A DNA stretch of 48,749 bases. Origin: Clostridium sp. AM49-4BH (GTDB lineage Bacteria > Bacillota > Clostridia > Lachnospirales > Lachnospiraceae). The notes under the pieces are model-generated. The model had not been told where the DNA came from. It saw only the letters and a program-made list of their open reading frames with translations, and did no database searches. Where the stretch lies: NCBI RefSeq assembly GCF_003478335.1, contig NZ_QUFB01000022.1, positions 1-48,749 on the forward strand. Reading direction: 5' to 3'. The position numbers were made by a program, and so were the translations under genes. Positions 9,703 to 18,392 of this stretch are shown one piece after another (position 1 is the stretch's first letter; each line of letters starts with the position of its first letter).

Positions 9703-10539
9703 TTATTGTCTGAGTGCCCGAGCAATCTTATCGGCTACTTCATCACTAAATTTCTCCATCATCTTCTCTGTCTGCATCATTTGCAAAGCTTGATAATCCA
9801 AGAAAATATTTGCCGCATTATTTTGTGCACGGGGTGCGACATATTTATGGTAACTGTCCAAAAAATCGTCCATGGCATTATAAGCATCTTCTAAGTTTTT
9901 CTTGTAAACAAAGTTAAATACCAAAGAAAATACCATACCATAAATAGATGTGTGGAACGCGATCTTGATACCATTCATCAACTGCGGAATGCTGTCCGTA
10001 ATTGCGGACGCACTGCCGGTATTAAAATTCTGAAGACCAAACGACAGACCGATAAAAGTACCCAAAATACCAAGACCGGTCATTACGCCGGGAACAATGC
10101 TGATCAATCCACATTTCATTACGCTGTCAATGTAATATTCATTCAGATAATCATCAATATCGCATTGGGCACTTCGCTCTAACATCGTTAATCTTCTGCG
10201 CTCCTCGCAATATTCACGAAAACGTGTATCTGCCAATTTGTTACCAAAGAGCTTTGGATTATCTTTATAATCGTCCCACAAATAATCGCCTTTGCGTTTG
10301 AAGTCAGTCTGAAAGTTGCGTGCCGCAAGATGCAGGCTAGCCATCATCCGATTAGCAGGCATGAAACAATGTGTCGTAGAATACAAAATAATCCCGCCGA
10401 CAATTAAAAACATTCCAATATTAATGATAATGTTGGCGATATCAAGACCCGAACCCGTAAACACGTTCAGATATACGGCCAAAGCCAGCATAATAAAATA
10501 TACAGGGAATAAAATCCCCTCACTACCAAAAGATTTCAT
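9703..10539 (-). CDS. ZorA-like MotA/TolQ/ExbB proton-channel protein (short form)
   Basis: The product is 278 aa from ATG 10539 (GGAGG five bases upstream). Four hydrophobic segments are visible: FPVYFIMLALAVYLNVF, INIGMFLIVGGIILYS, VPGVMTGLGILGTFIGLSFG and IAFHTSIYGMVFSLVFNFVY. The TGLGILGTFIGL motif is typical of ZorA and of MotA/ExbB channels. Zorya ZorA carries a tail of several hundred residues into the cytoplasm. Here only ~75 residues follow the last membrane helix, so this is a tail-less form. It is co-transcribed with the ZorB-like gene (36-bp gap) from the promoter at 10675-10703. An anti-phage role is possible but not shown. Confidence 0.78.
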   Translation of the reverse strand: MKSFGSEGILFPVYFIMLALAVYLNVFTGSGLDIANIIINIGMFLIVGGIILYSTTHCFMPANRMMASLHLAARNFQTDFKRKGDYLWDDYKDNPKLFGNKLADTRFREYCEERRRLTMLERSAQCDIDDYLNEYYIDSVMKCGLISIVPGVMTGLGILGTFIGLSFGLQNFNTGSASAITDSIPQLMNGIKIAFHTSIYGMVFSLVFNFVYKKNLEDAYNAMDDFLDSYHKYVAPRAQNNAANIFLDYQALQMMQTEKMMEKFSDEVADKIARALRQ

Positions 10540-10674
10540 AGGTACCCTCCAATGTTTGCTTTGCTGCAAAAGACCAGCGACCATCCCCCCTGTTCTAAAG
10601 AAACCGGGCGTATATCAAAAGCTGATGCCTTGCAGTCGTAAAATGTAACGTGTGCCCGATGGCACAACATATAT

Positions 10675-10703
10675 ACTATACAAAGTTTGAGGGAGAAAGT
10701 CAA
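10675..10703 (-). promoter_or_regulatory. Promoter of the ZorAB-like operon
   Basis: On the minus strand TTGACT (10703-10698) is separated by exactly 17 bp from TATAGT (10680-10675). It sits about 135 bases before the start codon at 10539, leaving a long 5' leader that I could not assign. Confidence 0.65.
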
Positions 10704-10797
10704 AAGGTGGGCGGGGTGGTGCACTGCATATGAGAGGATTTCGTAAAATAGAAAATGTTATGTTATCTATTACGATAAAAGAAAGAATGAAAAGCAA

Positions 10798-10929
10798 ATG
10801 GCACTAATTAGTTGCCCGGAATGCAACCGGGAAATTTCGGATACCGTAAGAAAATGTCCGAATTGTGGATACAAAATCAAAAATCACCGATCCAAAAAAG
10901 AACCAAAATTATTGAAAAATACGATTTAG
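10798..10929 (+). CDS. 43-aa zinc-ribbon mini-protein
   Basis: ATG GCA CTA ATT opens a 43-codon gene with two CxxC knuckles, SCPECNREISD and KCPNCGYKI, spaced as in a one-domain zinc ribbon. This N-terminal signature is very common in Firmicutes proteins that continue into a membrane or DUF region; here it stops after a lysine-rich tail. It may be a truncated relative or a genuine micro-protein. The ribosome site is weak (AAAGAAAG some 10 bases upstream), so confidence is moderate. Confidence 0.5.
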   Translation: MALISCPECNREISDTVRKCPNCGYKIKNHRSKKEPKLLKNTI

Positions 10930-10952
10930 TACGTTTTATGGGACAATAAATG

Positions 10953-10961
10953 TGCTATAAT
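10953..10961 (+). promoter_or_regulatory. Extended -10 promoter for the WYL regulator gene
   Basis: TG-c-TATAAT at 10953-10961 is a consensus extended -10 element about 110 bases before the WYL gene. No good -35 is visible, which is usual for extended -10 promoters. The same TGTGCTATAAT occurs before the gene at 22084. Confidence 0.5.
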
Positions 10962-11070
10962 AGTGGCATGTCATAAAAGAATGTGTAGAGAATCCACACT
11001 AAGACAAGTAATGTTAAATTTTGTACCAAGAAATCTACGATAGGTATGCGTATAAGAGATGGGAGGGTAA

Positions 11071-12105
11071 ATGGCAAAACGACCGAATCAAAGGCTAAAA
11101 TTGTTGTATTTAGCAAAGATTATGCTTCGACTGACGGATGATGAACATGGTTTACAGGTAGAGCAGATTATCAATGAGTTGGCCAAGTATGACATTGCGG
11201 CAGAGAGAAAGAGTATATATTCTGATTTAGAAGCTCTGCAATTGTTTGGAATTGATATTGAAAAAAAGCACATAGGACGATATGTATATTATTGTGTAGG
11301 AAATCGAAATTTGGAATTGGCAGAATTGAAACTTTTGGTAGACGCGGTACAGTCTTCTAAATTTATCACAGAGAAGAAATCCAGCCAGCTTATAGAGAAA
11401 CTGGAACGCTACGTCAGTCGATACGAAGCGAAACAGTTAAATCAACAGGTATATGTTCACGGTCGGATAAAAACCATGAACGAAAGTATCTACTATAATG
11501 TAGATGAAATACATAATGCAATTACAGCAGACGTAATGATTTCATTTCAATATTTTCAGTGGAATTTGAAAAAGGAGATGGAGCCAAGACACGAAGGAGA
11601 GAGATACATAATATCTCCGTGGGGGCTGATTTGGGATAATGAGAATTATTATATGGTAGGATATGACGCAAAGGCTGAGTTTGTCAAGCATTTTCGAGTC
11701 GACAAGATGTTACGTATTCAACCGATGAAATGCAAAAGAAAAGGTCAAAAGTTATTTCCACAGGGAAATATAGCAAACTACGCAGAGAAGCATTTTGGAA
11801 TGTTTTCGGGAAAAGAGGAATCGGTCACGCTGCTTTGTCAAAATGGGTTTATAGGTGTGATCGTAGATAGATTTGGAAGAGACGTTAAAATTCGCCCGGT
11901 GGATGAGGATCACTTTCAAGCAAAAGTTGAAGTGGTTGTCAGTAATAATTTTTTTGGATGGGTGTTAGGATTAGGAGAAGGGGTTAAGATTACTGCACCG
12001 CAGGAAGTTGTCAGTGAACTACAAAAGGAAATTCAAAGAATGAGGAGACAATATTTTGCGGATGATCTGGAAATGGAATTGGCTATGAAGGATAACAAGT
12101 GCTGA
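11071..12105 (+). CDS. WYL-domain transcriptional regulator adjacent to the CRISPR-Cas locus
   Basis: The product is 344 aa, with GGGAGG five bases before ATG 11071. Residues ~1-75 are a winged HTH (QIINELAKYDIAAERKSIYSDLEAL). Residues ~150-225 carry the WYL fold, including the loop IISPWGLIWDNENYYMVGYD and HFRVDKM; a C-terminal extension domain (WCX-like) ends the protein. WYL proteins sense nucleic-acid or nucleotide ligands and often sit beside CRISPR-Cas and other defence loci as regulators. The gene lies 226 bp before cas9 on the same strand, with the tracrRNA gene between them on the other strand. Control of this locus is an inference. Confidence 0.85.
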   Translation: MAKRPNQRLKLLYLAKIMLRLTDDEHGLQVEQIINELAKYDIAAERKSIYSDLEALQLFGIDIEKKHIGRYVYYCVGNRNLELAELKLLVDAVQSSKFITEKKSSQLIEKLERYVSRYEAKQLNQQVYVHGRIKTMNESIYYNVDEIHNAITADVMISFQYFQWNLKKEMEPRHEGERYIISPWGLIWDNENYYMVGYDAKAEFVKHFRVDKMLRIQPMKCKRKGQKLFPQGNIANYAEKHFGMFSGKEESVTLLCQNGFIGVIVDRFGRDVKIRPVDEDHFQAKVEVVVSNNFFGWVLGLGEGVKITAPQEVVSELQKEIQRMRRQYFADDLEMELAMKDNKC

Positions 12106-12155
12106 TTCTTAGATTGAAGTGATGGGGAGGAGATGATTTGGTATGAACATGCAAC

Positions 12156-12277
12156 AAAAAAACTCGCCGAGGCGAGTTCCTAAAGTTCAATTAAATCACA
12201 CACTGTGATGCCCGAAGGCGATTTGAATAAATTTTTATTTGAACTTATGATGTAGTTAATACGTATGGTACTTAACT
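12156..12277 (-). ncRNA. tracrRNA of the type II-A system
   Basis: Reading the minus strand, an anti-repeat (12275-12238) pairs with the CRISPR repeat through blocks ACCATAC, CTACATCAT and TCAAA. It is followed by a tail with a small CGCC-TTCG-GGC stem and ATCACAGTGTGTGAT (nexus-like hairpins). It ends in the perfect terminator AACTCGCC/GGCGAGTT (12178-12161) and a T7 run. A consensus promoter ends just before the anti-repeat. The RNA would be ~120 nt. The position, upstream of cas9 and antisense to it, matches S. pyogenes-type II-A loci. It should pair with pre-crRNA for RNase III processing and load Cas9. Confidence 0.9.
12223..12251 (+). promoter_or_regulatory. Possible cas9 promoter lying inside the tracrRNA gene
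   Basis: TTGAAT (12223-12228), 17 bp and TATGAT (12246-12251) read toward cas9, about 80 bases before its start. If used, the cas9 mRNA leader would be antisense to part of the tracrRNA anti-repeat and would itself carry a degenerate CRISPR repeat. The match is moderate; readthrough from the WYL gene is the alternative. Confidence 0.35.
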
Positions 12278-12284
12278 GACATCA

Positions 12285-12313
12285 ATAATAAAGCATAAAC
12301 TACGACATGTCAA
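12285..12313 (-). promoter_or_regulatory. tracrRNA promoter
   Basis: On the minus strand TTGACA (12313-12308), a 17-bp spacer and TATTAT (12290-12285) form a near-consensus sigma-70 promoter. Initiation about seven bases later falls at 12276-12278, right at the start of the anti-repeat. Confidence 0.85.
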
Positions 12314-12331
12314 GAGAAAAAGGAGGGTTTT

Positions 12332-13318
12332 ATGAAAAAATTTGAAGAGTACTATATTGGATTGGATATGGGAACCGGTTCTGTAGGATGGGCAGTGACG
12401 GATCCGACATACAATATTATCAAACGTCATGGTAAGGCATTATGGGGAATTCGCCTGTTTGAGTCTGCTAAGACAGCCGAAGAAAGAAGAATCTTTCGAA
12501 CATCTCGAAGAAGAACAGAGCGCCGTAAAAATCGATTACATTTATTGCAGGAAATCTTTGCGGAAGAGATTAGCAAGAAAGACATGGGATTCTATCAGCG
12601 CATGAAAGAGAGCAAGTATTGGCATGAGGATAAGAAAGACATCAATGGAAACATGCCGGAGCTGCCGTATGCACTGTTTGCAGATGATGGATTTACAGAT
12701 AAAGACTATTATAAGAAATATCCGACAATTTTTCACTTGCGCTATGCGTTGGCAACGAATACAACAGATAAGCCCGATATTCGATTGCTTTATTTGGCAT
12801 TACATCACATTATTAAGCATAGAGGACATTTTCTGTTTGAGGGCAAGAAATTATCAGAAGTAAAAGAATTTTCAACAGCGATTGAGGCATTAGTGCAGCA
12901 GGCTGAAGAACAAGAGATTGATCTGAAATCTTTGACGCAAGAAGAAGTGTTGACTCAATTGGAACACATTATGAGTGATGCTCAATGCACAAAATCAGAC
13001 AAAAAGACGCAGGTCAGCAAGCTCATAGTAGGAACAGATAAGCAGAAGCAAAAACAGGAGAAAGCGATAGCAGCTTTAATTACGGGTTGCACCGTAAAGC
13101 TAAGTGATATTTTTGCTGATCCGGAGTTGGATAAAGAAGAAATCTCGAAAATATGCTTTTCTGATAATGGTTATGAAGAAAAAGAGGTAGAAATAGAGTC
13201 TGTATTGGCGGATCGATTTTTGCTTATAGCAGCAGCAAAGGGTGTGTATGATTGGACGGTATTGCATGATATACTGGGGGATGCGCGCTTTTTGTCGGAA
13301 GCAAAAGTAAACCTATGA
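12332..13318 (+). pseudogene. cas9: cas9, N-terminal part (before a frameshift)
   Basis: AAGGAGG five bases upstream supports ATG 12332. This frame carries the RuvC-I motif YIGLDMGTGSVGWAV with catalytic Asp12, the arginine-rich bridge helix (RRIFRTSRRRTERRKNRL, ~52-70) and the first part of the recognition lobe (IFHLRYAL, HHIIKHRGHFLFEG). It reads AKVNL and then stops at TGA 13316-13318. Cas9 homologues continue as Y-E-K/D-H; here YEKHRDDLRKVKQ is present in the +1 frame immediately after. Loss of two bases (one TA of a TATA) or gain of one base explains it. Alone, this fragment lacks HNH, RuvC-II/III and the PAM-interacting domain. Confidence 0.9.
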
Positions 13319-16300
13319 GAAACACCGTGATGATCTGCGGAAAGTGAAGCAGCTTCTTCGGATGGATAAAGAAGTTTACGAGGCTGTTTTTGGTGTGTCT
13401 GAGAAAAATGAGGCAAATTATAGTGCTTATATTGGCATGGCAAAGAAAAATGGAAAAAAACAGCCGATTGAGAAAAAATGTTCACAGGAAGATTTTTATA
13501 AATTCTTAAAAAAGCAGTTGGATCGTCTGTCTGTGGATGAAAAAGGGCAAGAGATAATCGATGAATTAAAAGCAGAGATGGATCTTGGAACATTATTTCC
13601 AAAACAAATGATTCGCGATAATGGAGTTATTCCTTATCAATTGCATGAGAATGAATTGAATGCAATATTGGACAACGCACAGAAATTCTATCCGTTTTTG
13701 TTGGAGAAAGATCAAGATGGTTATACGCCAGTGGAAAAAATACAAAAGATATTCCGCTTCCGCATTCCGTACTACGTAGGACCTTTGAACACGGCGCATC
13801 AAGATAAAGGTGGTCATAGCTGGTCTGTACGTAAAAAGGAAGGCAAAATTTATCCATGGAATTTTTCAGAAATGATTGACGAGGAAGAAAGTGCAACGAA
13901 ATTTATTGAACGCATGACGAATAAATGCACGTATCTGATCGGAGAGGATGTTTTGCCGAAGGAATCATTGTTGTATGCGAAATTCAATGTATTGAACGAG
14001 CTAAATAATCTGCGCATTGATGGGGAACTGATAGCTCCGGAACTTAAGCAGGATATTTATAATAATGTTTTCAAGAAATATCAACGTGTAACAGGGAAAA
14101 AGGTCAAGGATTACCTTAGAATCAACGGCGTAATTTCTAAAGAACAAGAACTATCCGGATTTGATCAGAATTTTAAGAGTTCGTTGAAAGCGTATCATGA
14201 TTTTAAGCAGATCGTTGGAACGGGGGTCCTTTCGGAAAGTGAACAGGAGGATATCGTCAGAGATATTACGCTATTTGCAGATTCTCAAAAGATGTTGAAA
14301 CAGCGTATTCATAGAAAATATCCGATGTTGTCTGACAAACAGATTGCTCAGCTTGCCAACAAAAAATATGCAGGGTGGGGCAGATTGTCGCGCACCTTTT
14401 TGGAAAATATTGAATCAGTCAATAAAGAGACTGGTGAAGTGATGAATATCATCACTGCGCTTTGGGAAACGAATGAGAACTTAATGAAACTTTTAAGTGG
14501 AAAATACGATTATACAAAGCAGATTGAGCAATGGAATGCCGGACAGATGAAAAAAGGAGAGATAGAATATCAAGACATTGAAGAGCTTTATGTGTCTCCT
14601 GCAGTAAAGCGCCCAATTTGGCAAACTATAAAAATTGTAAGGGAAATTACAAATATAATGGGGGGTGCACCAAAACGCATTTTTGTCGAGGTTGCAAGAG
14701 AGCCCGGTGAAAAAGGCGTGAGAAAAGTTTCTAGAAGAAACCAGTTGTTGGATCTTTACAAAGCCTGCAAAAAGGAAGCACCGGAATTATACGACCGTCT
14801 GGCAAATAAGGAGTCTGACAATGCATTGCGCAGTGACAAACTTTTCTTATATTATTCGCAGATGGGAAGATGTATGTATTCCGGAGATGCCATTGATTTG
14901 GATGAGTTATTCACAAACCGATATGATATTGATCATATATATCCACAATCGAAGGTTATGGACGATAGTATAGACAACCGCGTATTGGTCAAAAGAGATT
15001 TAAATAGCAAAAAGACAGATACATTCCCGGTCTCTGAGGAATACCGAAAAGCAGGAAAAGCATTATGGAGCACTCTGTTGAAAAAGGGATTGATCTCTAA
15101 AGAAAAATATAAGAGATTGACAAGAACAGAGCCATTTGGTGAAGATGAGTTGGCTGGTTTTATTGCCAGACAATTAGTAGAGACACGTCAGAGTACCAAA
15201 GCAGTTGCGCATTTATTGGAAGAGGCATATCCTGATGCCGAAATCGTTTATGCAAAAGCTCGTGCAGTTAGTGAATTCCGGCATAAATTTGACATGATCA
15301 AAGTGCGTGAGGTGAATGATTTCCATCATGCCAAAGATGCCTATTTGAATATTGTTGTCGGCAACACATACTATGTAAAATTTACAAAGGATGCGGCTTG
15401 GTTTGTGCGCAACAATCCGGGACGTACATACAACTTAAAGAAAATGTTTGAGAATGAAACGGTAAAACGTGGAAATGAAACAGCATGGATTCCTGGAGAT
15501 AACGGGACAATATGTACTGTAAAGAAATGGATGCGTAAAAATAATATTCTGTTTACCAGAAGAGCATACGAAGTGAAAGGAGGACTTTTCGATCAAAATA
15601 TTTTGAAGAAAGGGAAAGGACAGATACCGATCAAGGGAGGTGCCGATGAGAGACTCCAGTCGATTGAGAAATATGGAGCGTATAATAAGGCGAGTGGTGC
15701 TTATTTTATGCTGGTGGAATCCGATGGTAAGAAGGGAGAGAGAAAGAGAACGATTGAGTTCGTGCCGGTATATTTGGCGAAAAGCTTAGAGGAATCTGTG
15801 GAGCTTCGTAGACGATATTGCGAGGAGAAACTCGGTCTTGTGAATCCAGACGTGCGATTATCCAAGATAAAGATCAACACACTATTTGACGTGGATGGGT
15901 TTAAGATGCATTTGTCGGGAAGAAGTTCTAATGGTTTATTATTTAAAGGGGCTAATCAGCTTGTTGTACCGTATAAGATGGAAAAGATAATTAAGGTGAT
16001 TAGTAAATATTGCTTTGATTATAAGGAAAATAAAGAAGCAGTACTTTCAGAAAAAAATAGACCAACAGAAGAGATGTTTGAAGAGTTGTTCGACATTTTG
16101 GTAAGTAAATTGGAATACGCAGTTTATGAAAAACGCTTGTCAGCACAAGTACCTAAACTAAAAAACGGAAAAATTATATTTGTTGAATTATCAGCAGAGG
16201 AAAAATGTATTGTATTAATGGAAATTTTACACTTATTTCAATGTGCCAGTCAGTCAGCTAATTTAAAATTAATAAACGGACCGGGACATGCTGGAATTTT

Positions 16301-16400
16301 AATTATGGGATTTGATATATCAGGATTAAGCAATGTGCACATTATTAACCAATCAATTACAGGTTTCTACGAACAAGTGATTGATCTAAAAACGATATGA
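13319..16400 (+). pseudogene. cas9: cas9, remainder (after the frameshift)
   Basis: This frame (first ATG 13344) continues Cas9 to its natural end; both parts together make ~1,355 aa, the usual type II-A size. Visible parts are RuvC-II (PKRIFVEVAREPGEKG), the HNH nuclease (RYDIDHIYPQSKVMDDSIDN with its catalytic His), RuvC-III (DFHHAKDAYLNIVVGN) and a C-terminal topology/PAM-interacting domain. All catalytic residues except the RuvC-I aspartate are here. Without the upstream part the protein could not make a normal double-strand cut. The stop overlaps the cas1 start (ATGA), so cas1-cas2-csn2 expression depends on this mRNA. The remaining frame is clean, which points to a recent lesion or a sequence error. 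Confidence 0.9.
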
Positions 16401-17275
16401 GTTGGCGGATTGTTGTCGTACACAACACGGCAAAGTTGGACTTGCAATTGCAATATTTAGTGGTACGGAGTGAGATGAAAACGCAGAAGATACATATTTC
16501 AGAAATAGCACTTCTGCTTGTGGAATCTACGTCTGTATCGCTGACAGTTGGATTGTTGGCGGAATTAACGAGACAGAAAGTGAAGGTGATATTTTGTGAC
16601 CATAAGCGAAATCCATCCTCGGAGTTGATTTCGTATTATGGTTCACATGACACAAGCAATAAAATCCGTACACAAATTACATGGCCACAGTCGGTAAAGG
16701 AAGCTGTGTGGACGGAAATTGTTCGTGAAAAAATAAATAAGCAGGCAGAATTCCTGCTGGAAAGGGGGAAGAATACGGAAGCTGCGCTGCTGAGAGACTA
16801 TGTTCAACAGATACAATGGAATGATGCCACTAATCGTGAAGGTCATGCTGCAAAAGTATATTTTAACGCATTGTTTGGCATGGATTTCTCACGGAGTCAA
16901 GATTGCCCGATTAACGCAGCATTGAATTATGGATATTCACTGATGCTTTCTGCAATTAATCGTGAAATTGTAATGAATGGATACATTACGCAGCTGGGGT
17001 TATTCCATGATAATATGTTTAACCAATTTAATTTGGGCTCAGATTTAATGGAGCCGTATCGTGTGCTTGTCGATCGAAAGGTATGTGAAATGAAACCAAT
17101 AGAATTTGAGCATGAACAAAAAATGAAATTAGTTGCTTTGCTAAATGAAGAAATAATAATGGAAGGCAAACATTTTGTCATCCTAAATGCGATCAAGCAA
17201 TACGTTAAGAGCGTATTCGATGCTTTGAATGAGTCGGACATTGCGCAGCTTTCCTTTTATTCTTATGAGTTATAG
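16397..17275 (+). CDS. cas1: Cas1, CRISPR integrase
   Basis: The product is 292 aa; ATG 16397 overlaps the cas9 stop by four bases, so translation is coupled. It matches type II Cas1. Likely catalytic metal ligands are Glu148 (NREGHAAKVYF), His204 (LGLFHDNMFNQFNLG) and Glu219 (SDLMEPYR). With Cas2 it forms the complex that inserts new spacers at the leader end of the array. In type II-A systems Csn2 and Cas9 also take part in acquisition, Cas9 by selecting PAM-flanked protospacers. The gene is intact. Confidence 0.95.
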   Translation: MSWRIVVVHNTAKLDLQLQYLVVRSEMKTQKIHISEIALLLVESTSVSLTVGLLAELTRQKVKVIFCDHKRNPSSELISYYGSHDTSNKIRTQITWPQSVKEAVWTEIVREKINKQAEFLLERGKNTEAALLRDYVQQIQWNDATNREGHAAKVYFNALFGMDFSRSQDCPINAALNYGYSLMLSAINREIVMNGYITQLGLFHDNMFNQFNLGSDLMEPYRVLVDRKVCEMKPIEFEHEQKMKLVALLNEEIIMEGKHFVILNAIKQYVKSVFDALNESDIAQLSFYSYEL

Positions 17276-17585
17276 GTACATGAGAGTGATAGTAATGTTC
17301 GACCTTCCTGTACTATCAAGTGCGCAGCGACGAGAATACACGAGATTTCGGAAATATTTGCTGAAGAGTGGGTTTGTCATGCAACAGGAGTCAATCTATA
17401 GCAAGTTAGCATTAAATACCAGCATAGCTCAAAGGATTGAAGATAATGTTCGCAAAAACAAACCTCCTGAAGGGTTGGTGCAAATGTTGACGATTACCGA
17501 AAAACAGTATGGTCGAATGGAACTTTTGGTCGGGGAAGTTACAAGTGAAGTGATTCAGAGTGATGAACGGTTAATTATACTGTAA
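17265..17585 (+). CDS. cas2: Cas2, structural partner of Cas1
   Basis: The product is 106 aa from ATG 17265, giving MSYRYMRVIVMFDLP, the same opening as S. pyogenes Cas2 (MSYRYMRMILMFDMP). A start at 17280 is possible but drops this conserved head. The family motif RFRKYLLKSGFVMQQESIYSKLALN and LTITEKQYGRM are present. It overlaps cas1 by 11 bases. Cas2 dimers bridge two Cas1 dimers in the spacer-integration complex; nuclease activity is not required. Confidence 0.93.
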   Translation: MSYRYMRVIVMFDLPVLSSAQRREYTRFRKYLLKSGFVMQQESIYSKLALNTSIAQRIEDNVRKNKPPEGLVQMLTITEKQYGRMELLVGEVTSEVIQSDERLIIL

Positions 17586-17612
17586 TCACGGTAAAAGAGG
17601 GGAGGGGGATGT

Positions 17613-18290
17613 TTGAAATTAACACATCCGGATGTTCATTTCGATATAGAATTTGGAAAGGCTGATTCTCTGATACCAGTGTGTGTTGTAGAATCGCCGG
17701 TAAGATGGCGGGAGATTCAAAAGGAATTAATATCTCAGCAAAGTGGTGATAGCGGTAACTGGGTATTGTCGGAAGGTGATAAAGAATTAAAAATCAGCAA
17801 AGTCATGGAAATGATATTTAATCCATTGCAGCTAGATGTTAATCAAAGAAAGCTGGTTACTGCCTTTTTGAAATCTTTTGCAGAAAAAGCAGTGAACGAA
17901 ATGCATTGGAGAGAGGGGCAGGAGCTAAACACACATATCCAAACATTCTTTGGTAATCTAGAGGTGGAGTATTCGTTTGAGTTCAGTATCAATGAGGAAC
18001 TTGATTATTCGAGTTTGGCGAAAGCTATGGGTATTCAATTAGTTACTGAATATGAAACGGACTTGGAGCGGTTATTGCAATATTGTATATTGCTCCAGGA
18101 ATTGATAAAGCCCAAATTATTAATATTCTGGAATTTAAGACAATACTTTTCTGCTGAAGAAATGAAATTATTGTATTCGGAAGTGTGCTGTCGAGAATGG
18201 AATGTTTTATTAATGGAACATTATATTGACAGTAGAATAGATGGTGAGAAGTGGTATATTATTGATAAGGATAACTGTGAAATCTATTGA
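17613..18290 (+). CDS. csn2: Csn2, type II-A adaptation protein
   Basis: The product is 225 aa from a TTG start with the strong site GGAGGGGG upstream; the ATG at 17609 is out of frame and closes after 18 codons. The segment ELDYSSLAKAMGIQLVTEYE followed by LLIFWNLRQYFSAEEMKLLY aligns with the core of S. pyogenes Csn2 (ELDLEYDE...LIKSLGVKVE, LLIFVNSGAFLTKDEV). Csn2 is a ring-shaped tetramer that slides on DNA ends and is needed for spacer acquisition. Its presence assigns subtype II-A. The stop overlaps the array promoter. Confidence 0.9.
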   Translation: MKLTHPDVHFDIEFGKADSLIPVCVVESPVRWREIQKELISQQSGDSGNWVLSEGDKELKISKVMEMIFNPLQLDVNQRKLVTAFLKSFAEKAVNEMHWREGQELNTHIQTFFGNLEVEYSFEFSINEELDYSSLAKAMGIQLVTEYETDLERLLQYCILLQELIKPKLLIFWNLRQYFSAEEMKLLYSEVCCREWNVLLMEHYIDSRIDGEKWYIIDKDNCEIY

Positions 18291-18392
18291 AAAAAGAGAA
18301 AGATCTCGTTATACTATTATTTAGATAAGTGTGTTTGAGCACAGCAGAGATACATTTTATGTTAGTGATGGCATTTCATTTTCTAATTTGAG
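18287..18392 (+). promoter_or_regulatory. CRISPR leader with pre-crRNA promoter and ATTTGAG anchor
   Basis: TTGAAA (18287-18292), 17 bp and TATACT (18310-18315) form a promoter overlapping the csn2 stop. The last seven bases before the first repeat are ATTTGAG (18386-18392), the conserved leader-anchoring sequence of type II-A systems that directs Cas1-Cas2 integration. GTTTGAGCAC at 18333-18342 is the reverse complement of the repeat's 3' end. Confidence 0.85.

Noticed and set aside
8917..10584. A full Zorya defence system
   Set aside because: No ZorC, ZorD or ZorE gene is present on either side and the ZorA tail is short; only a ZorAB-like pair can be claimed.
13310..13325. Programmed +1 frameshift in cas9 like that of prfB
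   Set aside because: The site is CTA TGA G; CTA tRNA would re-pair poorly in the +1 frame and there is no upstream Shine-Dalgarno-like stimulator, unlike the CUU UGA C of prfB.
17609..17665. ATG at 17609 as the start of csn2
   Set aside because: It is out of frame with Csn2 and stops after 18 codons; TTG 17613 with GGAGGGGG fits.
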